Of a DNA stretch of 55,501 bases, positions 17,454 to 25,694 are shown one piece after another. The notes under the pieces are model-generated. The model searched no databases. It was given only the letters and a program-made list of their open reading frames with translations, and was not told where the DNA came from. Origin of the DNA: M55B177 sp034722275 (GTDB taxonomy: Bacteria > Chloroflexota > Dehalococcoidia > GIF9 > AB-539-J10); contig JAYENW010000031.1 in NCBI GenBank assembly GCA_034722275.1, positions 1 through 55,501 of the forward strand. The letters run 5' to 3'. The position numbers and the translations under genes are program-made. Within the stretch, counting starts at the first letter, position 1. Every line of letters begins with the position of its first letter.

Positions 17454-17714
17454 GTGGCAACCGTTTTCGAAAGATTAAGGAAAGTGATTGTAGAACAACT
17501 AGATGTTAACGAGGACGAGATAGCACTGGAGACATCTTTTACCGAAGATTTAAATGCCGACTCGTTAGATTTAATCGAGCTTATTACTTCTGTAGAAGAG
17601 GAATTCAGCCGACCAGGAAAGCCACTAGAGATATCTGATGAAGATGCTGAGAAGATACAGACTATCCAAGACACCCTGGATTATCTCTACAACCATGGTG
17701 TGACTGATGATTAA
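17454..17714 (+). CDS. acpP: acyl carrier protein, with an extended helix II-III loop
   Basis: ACP carries growing acyl chains on a phosphopantetheine attached to the serine of NADSLDLIEL, which is present. The 86-aa protein starts at GTG after a strong AAAGGAGGT. Compared with E. coli ACP, where EEEF is followed by DTEIPDE, this protein has SRPGKPLEISDE, about five extra residues in the loop after helix II. It is the last gene of the yceD-rpmF-fabD-nusB-acpP run. The short space to the convergent 17765 gene shows no clear terminator. Confidence 0.93.
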   Translation: MATVFERLRKVIVEQLDVNEDEIALETSFTEDLNADSLDLIELITSVEEEFSRPGKPLEISDEDAEKIQTIQDTLDYLYNHGVTDD

Positions 17715-17764
17715 CATTCACCTAACTACCCAACGTACCCTGACATTGCGAAAGGTTTCTCAAC

Positions 17765-18217
17765 TTACACCACAATTTTAGAGGAAAACACATACTGAGT
17801 TGTAGTTTTCAGCACCTTTCTTAATAAAACCAACTGCGGTCTATATATTCTAAGCTTTCCGCCCACAGTCACCATGGGCATATTGAGAACTTCTGATATA
17901 ACGTGTTCCTCTACTTTATGTTCACATATTATTACTGCCCCGGCTGGATCTTCTGCCAGCTCTATAAGTATAGGTAATAACAATACTTCCTGTTCATCAA
18001 TACTAGTTATGTTTGCAAGATACTCAAGCTCCTTCATCTTAAAGGAATGTGCGCTGCCGTCACAGCACAGCACGTGAGGATATTCCTCGCCTAATAAACT
18101 GGAGAGCGTCTTCCGGCACCGTGGAAGCCCAGCATTTACCATCCTGAGCTCGCCTTTTACACACTTCTGAAGCATCTTTTCGTAAACCAGATCAGGCATC
18201 CTTCTACTCTCAGGCAA
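17765..18217 (-). CDS. archaeal-type DUF61/UPF0216 family protein
   Basis: The 150-aa protein has the pattern LPRCRKTLSSLLGEEYP, then DGSAHSFKMKELEYLA, then LLLPILIELA and a region ending VGGKLRIYRPQL. From memory this fits DUF61 (UPF0216), a family of unknown function known mainly from archaea; I could not search to confirm. It overlaps the 3' end of the V/A-ATPase subunit D gene by 8 bases on the same strand, so it is the last gene of that operon. Its presence supports archaeal ancestry of the whole block. No catalytic residues can be assigned. Confidence 0.6.
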   Translation of the reverse strand: MPESRRMPDLVYEKMLQKCVKGELRMVNAGLPRCRKTLSSLLGEEYPHVLCCDGSAHSFKMKELEYLANITSIDEQEVLLLPILIELAEDPAGAVIICEHKVEEHVISEVLNMPMVTVGGKLRIYRPQLVLLRKVLKTTTQYVFSSKIVV

Positions 18218-18836
18218 TCAGCATTTTTACACGTTTCAGCCGCGTTTTCTCTTCCCTATCTCTCTCTTCAAACTTCATATTTAAGTAATTTATCGTCACC
18301 TGTAAACCAGGGATTATAATATACTCCAAAGCATTAGTTACTCTTTTTGCCCTATTTATTTCTATCCCCAGTAATTCAAGACTCTTTTGAAGCTCAGCCA
18401 ACTCAACAATAGCTTCAAGGCATTTCTTAGATAGTTGTGCCGCATAATCTAACCATGAAGAGGTATCAACTAAACTATATCCCTTCATTATCTTTCCATT
18501 GTTCCTCAGCTCAAAAGAGGGAATCCTTACACCCGCTATGTTTCTCAAGCCAGCAATTACTTTCGGGTCAACCTCAGAGGCTATTAGCTCTTTGTCTAAT
18601 GCCATGTACCCATGATACCCACTAGCAAGTGACAATGCCTTATACCCTTCAGAAAATGAGCCAATTAGTTTTTCTTTAGCTTCCATTGTCTCTCTTGCAG
18701 TCTCTAGGAATTCCATAGTCAGTATTGAAAGCCTATCCTTTACTATCTTTTGCACTCTTTGGGCTAAGGAAAGCCGGCGCTTTAGTTTTACCAGTTCAAT
18801 CTTTGTAGGTCTGACTTTAATTAATTGTTGTGGCAT
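18210..18836 (-). CDS. atpD: V/A-type ATP synthase subunit D (central shaft)
   Basis: Subunit D forms the coiled-coil central rotor shaft that turns inside the A3B3 head. The 208-aa protein starts IKVRPTKIELVKLKRRL, the usual D-subunit opening, and is predicted as two long helices with RVTNALEYIIIPGL in the C-terminal helix, a family signature. It lies 9 bases after subunit B and overlaps the DUF61 gene. The gene symbol follows V/A nomenclature, not the F-type beta subunit. Confidence 0.93.
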   Translation of the reverse strand: MPQQLIKVRPTKIELVKLKRRLSLAQRVQKIVKDRLSILTMEFLETARETMEAKEKLIGSFSEGYKALSLASGYHGYMALDKELIASEVDPKVIAGLRNIAGVRIPSFELRNNGKIMKGYSLVDTSSWLDYAAQLSKKCLEAIVELAELQKSLELLGIEINRAKRVTNALEYIIIPGLQVTINYLNMKFEERDREEKTRLKRVKMLIA

Positions 18837-18845
18837 CTTCAGAGA

Positions 18846-20288
18846 TTACTTCGTTCTCTCTTCACTTTGCCTGGTCCCTCGACCAGCAGTAACTTTGGAA
18901 TACTTTGGGAGGTATTTCTTGATAAGTTTCTCACTAATTAATCTTAAATCTTCTTCAGGCAACGCTGAAAATAGTTCCCAACCTATATCTAAGGTATCTT
19001 CTATCTCTCTCTTTTCAAACTCACCCTGTGATATGAATTTTCTCTCAAACTCGTCTGCAAGAGTTAAATATATTTTATCCCTTTCACTTAATGCTTCAGC
19101 ACCTATGATGGTAGATATTTCTCTGAGATAGCATCCTTCGGCGTAAGCAGCATATACCTGCATGAAAACGTTGTTGTGGTCCTCCCTAGTCTTACCCTCC
19201 CCGATTCCCTCTTTCATCATTCGTGAAAGGGATAAGAACACATCTATTGGCGGATATATTCCCTTTCTCTCGAGATCTCTGGAAAGCACAACTTGCCCTT
19301 CAGTTATATAGCCGGTAAGATCGGGTATGGGATGTGTTATGTCATCATCAGGCATAGTTAAGATAGGCATTATAGTTACTGAACCTTCTTTCCCCAAAAT
19401 CCTGCCAGCTCTCTCATACATTGTGGCCAAGTCAGTGTACATATACCCAGGATACCCTCTTCTTGAAGGTATCTCTTCACGCATAGAAGAGAGTTCACGA
19501 AGAGCTTCACAGTAGTTAGTCATATCAGTAAGTATAACCAAGACATGCCTATTTTGCTTCCATGCCAAGTAATCAGCTGCCGTTAAAGCCAGCCTTGGCG
19601 TTGATATTCGCTCTACAATGGGGTCTGATGCTGTGTTAATGAAGGCCACTGTTCTTTCCAAAGCTCCTGTTCTCTCAAGATTTTTCACAAAAAAGGAGGC
19701 TTCATCGTAACTGATGCCGATAGCCGCAAACACCAGGGCAAATTTCTCCTCTCGACCTTTTACTGTGGCTTGCCTGATTATTTGAGCCACAATCCGGTTG
19801 TGCGGTAGGCCTGAACCACTGAATATAGGCAGTTTCTGCCCTCTAACCAAAGCATTTAGGCCATCTATCGCTGAGATGCCAGTTTCAATGAACTCTGCTG
19901 GAGGCTGGCGAGCTGCAGGATTCATAGGCTCACCATTAATATCCAGATAATCTTCAGGGACCACAGGCGAACCTCCATCAATAGGTTCTCCCATTCCATT
20001 AAAAACTCTACCCATAATGTCAATAGATACTGGCAACTTCAAAGTCTCACCTTTGCACCTTATCTTGCTGCCAATGAGATCCACTTCGCTGACACCACCA
20101 AATACCTGAATTACTATCGCTTCCGCGCCAATATCTATTGCCTGACCGCTTTTCACCTCACCATTGCTGAGTTGAACATCAACTATCTCATTGAATTTTA
20201 TACCAGGGATGCTTTCAGCTATGAGCAAAGACCCCTTAGCTTTGTTAATTGCCCTGCTCTCTTTAATATAAAGTGAAGAAAAATTCAT
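18846..20288 (-). CDS. atpB: V/A-type ATP synthase subunit B (regulatory, non-catalytic)
   Basis: Subunit B alternates with A in the head and lacks a P-loop. The 480-aa protein has FIETGISAIDGLNALVRGQKLPIFSG, LVILTDMTNYCEALRE, and YPGYMYTDLATMYERAGR, all B-subunit signatures, and no GxxGxGKT motif. Length is normal. A 48-base gap separates it from subunit A upstream. The tail (about 465-480) is charged and variable. Confidence 0.95.
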   Translation of the reverse strand: MNFSSLYIKESRAINKAKGSLLIAESIPGIKFNEIVDVQLSNGEVKSGQAIDIGAEAIVIQVFGGVSEVDLIGSKIRCKGETLKLPVSIDIMGRVFNGMGEPIDGGSPVVPEDYLDINGEPMNPAARQPPAEFIETGISAIDGLNALVRGQKLPIFSGSGLPHNRIVAQIIRQATVKGREEKFALVFAAIGISYDEASFFVKNLERTGALERTVAFINTASDPIVERISTPRLALTAADYLAWKQNRHVLVILTDMTNYCEALRELSSMREEIPSRRGYPGYMYTDLATMYERAGRILGKEGSVTIMPILTMPDDDITHPIPDLTGYITEGQVVLSRDLERKGIYPPIDVFLSLSRMMKEGIGEGKTREDHNNVFMQVYAAYAEGCYLREISTIIGAEALSERDKIYLTLADEFERKFISQGEFEKREIEDTLDIGWELFSALPEEDLRLISEKLIKKYLPKYSKVTAGRGTRQSEERTK

Positions 20289-20336
20289 AAAACTGCTCCT
20301 TTTTAACCTCAGAACCTCTTCGAATTTTCAAGAAAT

Positions 20337-22079
20337 TTATCTGTGAACTGCTGAATTTTCTGCCATTTCTGACCATAATTTGTTGATTCTCTGCTCAAAG
20401 TGCTCGTTGGGTATATCCCTCATCCGGGATATCTTATACACCATGGGAGAGGAGCGGACTTCTTCAATGCCTCTTCCTGCATCTAGCATCTCTTGGGCTA
20501 ATTCATAAAACTTCATTATGGTTTTCAGCATGAGGCCAGCTTTTAGTGGTGTACAGTAAGCATCAACCTCATGATAGGCGCTCTGTTGAAGGAAATCTTC
20601 ACGCATCATTCTAGCAACAAGCAGCAATAGCTTATCTCCCTCAGGCAAAGCTTCGGGGCCTACCAGCCTTACAATTTCCTCTAGCTCAGCCTCTTGCTGC
20701 AATATCTTCAAAGCACCTCCTCTGCTATCCAACCATTCAGGATAAATCTTGTGCCACCAATCTTTGACTGCATCTGTGTAAAGGCTATAGCTGGTAAGCC
20801 AATTTATGGCGGGGAAGTGTCTTTTATTCGCCAAGGAAACATCCAAGGCGTATAAAGCATCTACTATTCTAAGTGTATTTTGAGTCACTGGTTCGCTGAA
20901 GTCAGCTCCGGGAGGGCTTACAGCACCAATCGTTGTTACTGAGCCTTTCCTTTCCGGATTGCCCAAGCACTCGACCATTCCCGATCTTTCGTAAAAAGAG
21001 GAAAGCCGTGAGCCCATATATGAAGGGAAGCCTTCCTCACCAGGCATTTCCTCAAGTCTTCCCCCCATTTCCCTCATAGCTTCAGCCCATCTTGAAGTGG
21101 AATCAGCAATAAGCAAGACATCATAACCCATATCGCGGAAATACTCAGCGATAGTAATGCCAACAAAAATGCTTGCTTCACGAGCTACAACAGGCATGTT
21201 AGAAGTGTTAGCTATAAATATCTCTTTATCTTGTAATAATTCTCCCGTATTAGGGTCTTTGAGTTTTCTGAAACTGTAAAGTGCGTCAGACATCTCATTA
21301 CCTCTTTCACCGCAACCAACATAGATGTTCAGATGTGTCTGCGCCCATCTCGCTAGTTGTTGTAAGGCAACGGTTTTTCCAGTACCAAAACCTCCTGGTA
21401 TTGAAGCTTTGCCACCGAGAGCCAGAGGGAACAGATAATCCATAACGCGCGTGCCAGTAGTGAGTAAACCGGAGGGATCCAGCCTCTGCCTGTAGGGCCG
21501 AGGTTTCCTTACCGGCCATCTTTGCATCAGCGTGAGTTCCTTTATTCCCTCTTCGCATTTCAACCATGCTACAGGTTCATCAACAGTGTAATCACCTTCA
21601 TGTATTTCCTTTACCATGCCATCAATACCTATTGGCACCATTATTCTGTGTTCTATAAGGCTGGTCTCAGGTACTACACCAATAATGTCCCCTTCACTAA
21701 CTATAGCCCCAACTTCGACTTCGGGTGTGAAATGCCATTTTTTGTTCCGCGCCAGTGCCGGTGCCCTGATACCTCGCTTTATGAATGGGCCACTACCCTC
21801 AACTAGCGTGAGCAATGATTTTTGCAGTCCATCATAGATGGCTCCTACAAGCCCCGGCCCTAATTCAGCACTCAGGATTCTCCCTGTTCCTTCCACCTTC
21901 TCACCGACTCTTAATCCCAAGGTATCTTCATGTGCCTGAATTATTGCTTTATTTTCTTCTAACCCGATAACCTCTCCTACAAGCCCTTCTTCACCTATCT
22001 CAACAATTTCATAAACTTGGGATCCTTTCATATCATCAGCTATAACCAAAGGGCCAGAAACTCTCCATATTTTACCCAT
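20337..22079 (-). CDS. atpA: V/A-type ATP synthase subunit A (catalytic)
   Basis: This is the catalytic subunit of the V/A-type ATPase, 580 aa, the usual length without an intein. The P-loop reads PGGFGTGKTVALQQ; most relatives have GPFGSGKTV, so it is slightly divergent but keeps the catalytic Gly-Lys-Thr. Other signatures are GCGERGNEM, the Walker B region VLLIADSTSRWAEAMRE and GGRLEEMPGEEGFPSY. It follows subunit F with AGGAG in front of its ATG. The operon order around it is that of archaeal A-type ATPases. Confidence 0.96.
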   Translation of the reverse strand: MGKIWRVSGPLVIADDMKGSQVYEIVEIGEEGLVGEVIGLEENKAIIQAHEDTLGLRVGEKVEGTGRILSAELGPGLVGAIYDGLQKSLLTLVEGSGPFIKRGIRAPALARNKKWHFTPEVEVGAIVSEGDIIGVVPETSLIEHRIMVPIGIDGMVKEIHEGDYTVDEPVAWLKCEEGIKELTLMQRWPVRKPRPYRQRLDPSGLLTTGTRVMDYLFPLALGGKASIPGGFGTGKTVALQQLARWAQTHLNIYVGCGERGNEMSDALYSFRKLKDPNTGELLQDKEIFIANTSNMPVVAREASIFVGITIAEYFRDMGYDVLLIADSTSRWAEAMREMGGRLEEMPGEEGFPSYMGSRLSSFYERSGMVECLGNPERKGSVTTIGAVSPPGADFSEPVTQNTLRIVDALYALDVSLANKRHFPAINWLTSYSLYTDAVKDWWHKIYPEWLDSRGGALKILQQEAELEEIVRLVGPEALPEGDKLLLLVARMMREDFLQQSAYHEVDAYCTPLKAGLMLKTIMKFYELAQEMLDAGRGIEEVRSSPMVYKISRMRDIPNEHFEQRINKLWSEMAENSAVHR

Positions 22080-22107
22080 AACTTTAGTCTCCTAATCTTG
22101 CTGCATT

Positions 22108-22461
22108 TCAGATTTCTACGCTAAACCCTATAGATTCCCTAATAATGGTTCTGTACTGTTCTGCAACATCTTTATATCTTGTGCCAAACTTAGAAGGAAC
22201 TTCGATGATCACCGGAGTTACTCTTTTCTTTTTTCTAGCCTGGCTTAACAGATCCTCAATATATTCTAGATAATCCTCCAGTATCACGATTATACCAGTA
22301 TCAGGATCATTCATTAACTCGCCTAGAATTCTCCTAACATTTTCGCGGCTATCCTGATCGCTTTTCATCAGGTAATATCTACTGACACCAGCTAGCCTCA
22401 GAGCACTGACCAACTCTTCATCCCCTATGGCAACTATATTTAACTGGTTGACTGGCACCAT
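22108..22461 (-). CDS. atpF: V/A-type ATP synthase subunit F
   Basis: Subunit F is a small regulatory protein bound to the D shaft. The 117-aa protein has the N-terminal IVAIGDEELVSALRLAGV, a family hallmark, and the central ILGELMNDPDTGIIVILEDY. It begins 2 bases after subunit C ends, so translation is probably coupled. Confidence 0.9.
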   Translation of the reverse strand: MVPVNQLNIVAIGDEELVSALRLAGVSRYYLMKSDQDSRENVRRILGELMNDPDTGIIVILEDYLEYIEDLLSQARKKKRVTPVIIEVPSKFGTRYKDVAEQYRTIIRESIGFSVEI

Positions 22462-22463
22462 AT

Positions 22464-23498
22464 CTACAACACCAAGTAACTTTTTATCTCCTCTACAGGA
22501 ATATCATCAAATATTGCTTTCAAGATCAGCCTTAAATTTCGTATTTCAAGCTCTTTAAGAACTAGATACCATGCCATCACTAGAGGGGATAACACTCTTG
22601 GTGACAGTATTTCCTTCAGCAACATGAATTTATGCTTGTCAATGATTTCCTCCACAACTGTGATTTTCTTAACCTTATCATAGCTACTTAATATTTCCTT
22701 AGCTATGTCTAAATATCGCGTATCCTCCAGCTTACGAGGCATATCAGCCAACTTGCAGGCTAGTAACTCTCTAACGCTTTTATCTGTAATCAGATATCCG
22801 CCAGCAATAATATAGTGAACCGCATCAGGCCCTATGCCATCAATTATAGCTCTGCTTGCAATTTGCAAATTTGTCAGGTCTATTATCAAGCCGAGAGCTT
22901 TGGAAAGCACTGCACCATCTCTTATGCCTTTCGCCATATTCAGCATGCTTTTGTAATATTCGCCGTCCAAGCCAGTTTCAGTTACAAGTTTCGACTTTGC
23001 CTCTCCATCTACTTCGCACTCTCTTAAGATAGGGACATAACCCCCCAGCTTACATGTGATAAGTATTTCTATAATGCTATCTATATCCTCGGCAGCAGAA
23101 AGTTCGTCTAATAACCCATTACTATGGATAACACCCACTGGTATCATGCAGCTCTTTTTATCGGTCATAACACTTTGCAAAGCAGCTTTAATATTCGAGA
23201 CATCATACTTTACTATATAGGCCCGCGATACCTTTAACATATCACCCGGTAGGAATTTAAATGATTCTACATACTTAATGCATCTCCCAAAGTAGCTCCA
23301 TAAGCATTCATCCACATCATCAAAGGTTTTAATGGATAATTCCTCAAGGTAGCTTCCTATATCAGTCTCTCTAATGACTGCCAAAGCATCCTGGATATCG
23401 GATGTCCTTGCCATTCTACCTATGTGGTCTGGAGTGACAACTTTCGGTTCCGCACCTTTTAAGTAGGCAGACATATATGCATATCTTGGGTCAAGCAA
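22464..23498 (-). CDS. atpC: V/A-type ATP synthase subunit C
   Basis: Subunit C (V-type d homologue) connects the shaft to the proteolipid ring. The 344-aa protein is mostly helical and contains DPRYAYMSAYLKG, the WSYFGRCIKYVESF segment and a closing EIRNLRLILKAIFDDIPVEEIK, which is highly characteristic. The start is TTG at 23498, supported by GGAGG seven bases upstream. The 99 bases between E and C contain no recognisable gene. Confidence 0.9.
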   Translation of the reverse strand: MLDPRYAYMSAYLKGAEPKVVTPDHIGRMARTSDIQDALAVIRETDIGSYLEELSIKTFDDVDECLWSYFGRCIKYVESFKFLPGDMLKVSRAYIVKYDVSNIKAALQSVMTDKKSCMIPVGVIHSNGLLDELSAAEDIDSIIEILITCKLGGYVPILRECEVDGEAKSKLVTETGLDGEYYKSMLNMAKGIRDGAVLSKALGLIIDLTNLQIASRAIIDGIGPDAVHYIIAGGYLITDKSVRELLACKLADMPRKLEDTRYLDIAKEILSSYDKVKKITVVEEIIDKHKFMLLKEILSPRVLSPLVMAWYLVLKELEIRNLRLILKAIFDDIPVEEIKSYLVL

Positions 23499-23597
23499 GA
23501 TTTTCCTCCAGAATCCTTAAAGAGAAACCATTTAGCAAGCTACCTGTTATTCTGAGCAAAGAATTTGGTGACTGTTCGCCACTAATCAGGATAGTAA

Positions 23598-24182
23598 TTA
23601 AATACTTGCTTCAAAAAGCTCCTTATTTATCTCTGGCAACAACTTCGGCAACAACATCTCAAGCCTAGTCTCATAAGTATTATCTATCTTAAGTTTTTCC
23701 TCAATGTCCTCAGCTATAACTCCTCCCAGGCAATCAAATGTCCTGACTTCCATTATTCTGCTAGCAAATTCCTTATCTCTTGAAAGAAACTTTTGTACCA
23801 TATTCATATCCTTAGGCGAAACATAAATCCTACTGTTATCCACCCCAAGCCCATCCAAGGCCTCTTTAATCAAGTTCATGAAACAACCTTCATCCGTCAA
23901 AATCGTTGATAATTTGTTTCTAACCCCATCGATTATCTTGGCGATTATGTCAGCTTTCGCACTTGATAGCTCCTGGCGTGCCTTTATAGAAGCCTGAGCC
24001 ATGATTCTAGCAGCTTCCTCTTCAGCCCCCTCCAGCATTTTACCCCGCTCTTCTTCAAGTTTTACCTCCCATTGTTTCCAGGCCTTCGCTTCTTCTTGTT
24101 GTGCTTTCTCTTCAGCCTCTTTTACTATATCCTGGGCTTCCAGCTTTACCTTATTGACAACCGCTTCAGTTACTTTCTCCAT
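23598..24182 (-). CDS. atpE: V/A-type ATP synthase subunit E (peripheral stalk)
   Basis: Subunit E pairs with H (G) to form the peripheral stalk that holds the head still. The 194-aa protein has a long charged N-terminal coiled coil (about 1-85, rich in Lys, Glu, Ala) and a globular C-terminal half with CLGGVIAEDIEEKLKIDNTYETRL, the standard E-subunit signature. It lies 16 bases after the first K gene. Confidence 0.92.
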   Translation of the reverse strand: MEKVTEAVVNKVKLEAQDIVKEAEEKAQQEEAKAWKQWEVKLEEERGKMLEGAEEEAARIMAQASIKARQELSSAKADIIAKIIDGVRNKLSTILTDEGCFMNLIKEALDGLGVDNSRIYVSPKDMNMVQKFLSRDKEFASRIMEVRTFDCLGGVIAEDIEEKLKIDNTYETRLEMLLPKLLPEINKELFEASI

Positions 24183-24198
24183 TTCTTTAACACCAGCA

Positions 24199-24678
24199 TT
24201 AGAAAAGTCCCAACATGCTTAATGCCATTATGGTAAAGACAAGTCCCAGCACACCTATTAACTCGACGAATACAGCAAGCATCATGGAGTTAGTCAATAT
24301 CCGCCCTTTTGTCTTAGGCAACATTGAGATACCTGAAGCACATACAGAGCCCTGATATGCTCCTGAGAATGCTTCGGCAAGGGCAGCTATAATACCACAA
24401 CCAAATACAGCAAAACCACTGCCACCAGCATCAGGCATAGCGCTGAGCTTGGGAATTACTGTGGTTAAAATGAGTATTAGTATTATGAGCCCGTAAAAGG
24501 TTTGCGTCATTGGCAATGACGCCAGAACAATGACATTCCTGAGCTGTCCTGGCTCTTCAGCCAACGTGTTGACCCCGCTAGACCCAGCAGTACCTATCCC
24601 TATTGAAGACCCTGCTAGACCACCACCCAAGGCTATCGCACCTCCAAGAACTGCAAGTGACTCAGGGCTGATTATCAT
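24199..24678 (-). CDS. V/A-type ATPase proteolipid subunit K, copy 1 (complete Na+-site residue set)
   Basis: K subunits form the membrane rotor ring. The 159-aa copy has four membrane segments, as in the 16-kDa V-type proteolipids. Compared with the Enterococcus hirae NtpK sodium site (L61, T64, Q65, Y68, Q110, E139), this copy has L55, T58, Q59, Y62, Q109 and E139, a complete set. ATG start with GGAGG upstream. It is the downstream member of three tandem K genes, directly followed by subunit E. Sodium rather than proton use is suggested for this copy but not proven. Confidence 0.92.
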   Translation of the reverse strand: MIISPESLAVLGGAIALGGGLAGSSIGIGTAGSSGVNTLAEEPGQLRNVIVLASLPMTQTFYGLIILILILTTVIPKLSAMPDAGGSGFAVFGCGIIAALAEAFSGAYQGSVCASGISMLPKTKGRILTNSMMLAVFVELIGVLGLVFTIMALSMLGLF

Positions 24679-24696
24679 TTTTCACCTCCATCTTAT

Positions 24697-25176
24697 TTAC
24701 ATAAGTCCTAATATGCTTAATGCCATTATAGTAAACACTAATCCCAGCACCGCTATGAGCTCAACGAATACAGCTAGCATTATGGAATTAGTTAGTATCC
24801 GTCCCTTTGTCATAATTAGAGATGAGATGCCTGAAGCACATACGGAGCCTTGGTATATTCCAGAGAAGCCAAAAGCAAAAGCGGCTATGAGACCACAAGC
24901 AGCTACAGCAAAACCGCTGCTGCCGGGGTCGGGCATAGCAGCAAGCTTGGGCACCACTATTGTTATAACAATTATCAAGAGTATGAACCCATAAAAAACG
25001 CGTGACATTGGCAGAGCCGCTAATATTATGACATTTCTAAGATGTTCAGGTCCCTCAGCTAACGCTGCTACTCCATTATATCCGGCAATAGCCATGCCTA
25101 TTGCTGACCCTGCCAAACCACCAGCCAATGCTATGGCACCTCCCAAGACTGCAAATGATTCAGGACTGATTATCGT
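24697..25176 (-). CDS. V/A-type ATPase proteolipid subunit K, copy 2 (ACG at start site, Arg in ion-site position)
   Basis: The middle K copy has the same four-helix plan. Aligned to its sisters, the start codon position (25176-25174) is ACG instead of ATG, with GGAG correctly placed in front; from there it is 159 aa like the others. The next usual start in frame is a TTG at 25146, which would remove 10 residues. A 7-codon reading frame (ATG at 25184-25182, TGA after CAG TCC) overlaps the start region. At ion-site positions it has S58 and R59 in place of Thr-Gln, keeps Y62, Q109 and E139. The coding frame is otherwise intact, so it is not an obvious pseudogene. Confidence 0.8.
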   Translation of the reverse strand, partial: TIISPESFAVLGGAIALAGGLAGSAIGMAIAGYNGVAALAEGPEHLRNVIILAALPMSRVFYGFILLIIVITIVVPKLAAMPDPGSSGFAVAACGLIAAFAFGFSGIYQGSVCASGISSLIMTKGRILTNSIMLAVFVELIAVLGLVFTIMALSILGLM

Positions 25177-25194
25177 CTTTCATCTCCATCTTAT

Positions 25195-25674
25195 TTACAT
25201 AAGTCCTAACATGCTTAGTGCCATTATGGCAAATACTAATCCAAGCACGGCTATAAGCTCAACGAACACAGCTAACATTAAGGAATTAGTTAGTATTCGT
25301 CCTCTTGTCTTAGGCAAAAAGGAGATACCTGAAGCTAATACTGAGCCTTTGCACGCTGCTGAGGTAGCAAAAGCAAAAGCGGCCATAATACCAATGGCAA
25401 GTACAGTAAGGCCACCGCCGCCAGCGACAGGCATAGCCTCCAGCTTGGGAACCACTACTCTTAGAACAAGTATCAATACTATGAGCCCATACAAGGTTTG
25501 CGACATCGGTATAGCTGCCAGTATTATAACATTCCTGAGCTGTTTACGATCCTGAGATAAGGTGGCTACTCCAGCAGAGGAGGCAACTGCTATGCCCATT
25601 GAAGAACCTAATACTCCGCCAGCTAGTGCTATCGCACCACCAAGAATTGCCAGTGAACTAGAGTCAGCTATCAT
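25195..25674 (-). CDS. V/A-type ATPase proteolipid subunit K, copy 3 (Lys in ion-site position)
   Basis: The first-transcribed K copy, 159 aa with an ATG start. It keeps S58, Q59, Y62 and E139 but has K109 where the other copies have Gln (AACKGSV versus AYQGSV), and Arg72 after the second membrane segment. It lies 20 bases after subunit I and 18 bases before copy 2. A ring with mixed K types is implied if all three are made. Confidence 0.9.
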   Translation of the reverse strand: MIADSSSLAILGGAIALAGGVLGSSMGIAVASSAGVATLSQDRKQLRNVIILAAIPMSQTLYGLIVLILVLRVVVPKLEAMPVAGGGGLTVLAIGIMAAFAFATSAACKGSVLASGISFLPKTRGRILTNSLMLAVFVELIAVLGLVFAIMALSMLGLM

Positions 25675-25694
25675 CTTTATGTTTATGCACCTCT

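Larger units (their letters stand above)
24199..25674 (-). repeat. three-unit tandem gene duplication of K, period 498 bp
   Basis: The motif AAGTCC with the neighbouring gene end recurs at 24205, 24703 and 25201, an exact 498-base step (480 coding bases plus an 18-base spacer). Even the spacer before copies 1 and 2 is similar (GATGGAG...ATGA). The copies differ at many bases, so the duplication is old, but spacing has been kept with no net insertion or deletion. Confidence 0.85.

Noticed and set aside
20337..22079. Intein in V/A-ATPase subunit A
   Set aside because: The protein has 580 residues with no insertion at the P-loop, the usual site.
24697..25176. K copy 2 as a pseudogene
   Set aside because: Apart from the ACG start the frame is complete, with Glu139 and helix pattern kept; more likely a weakly started gene.
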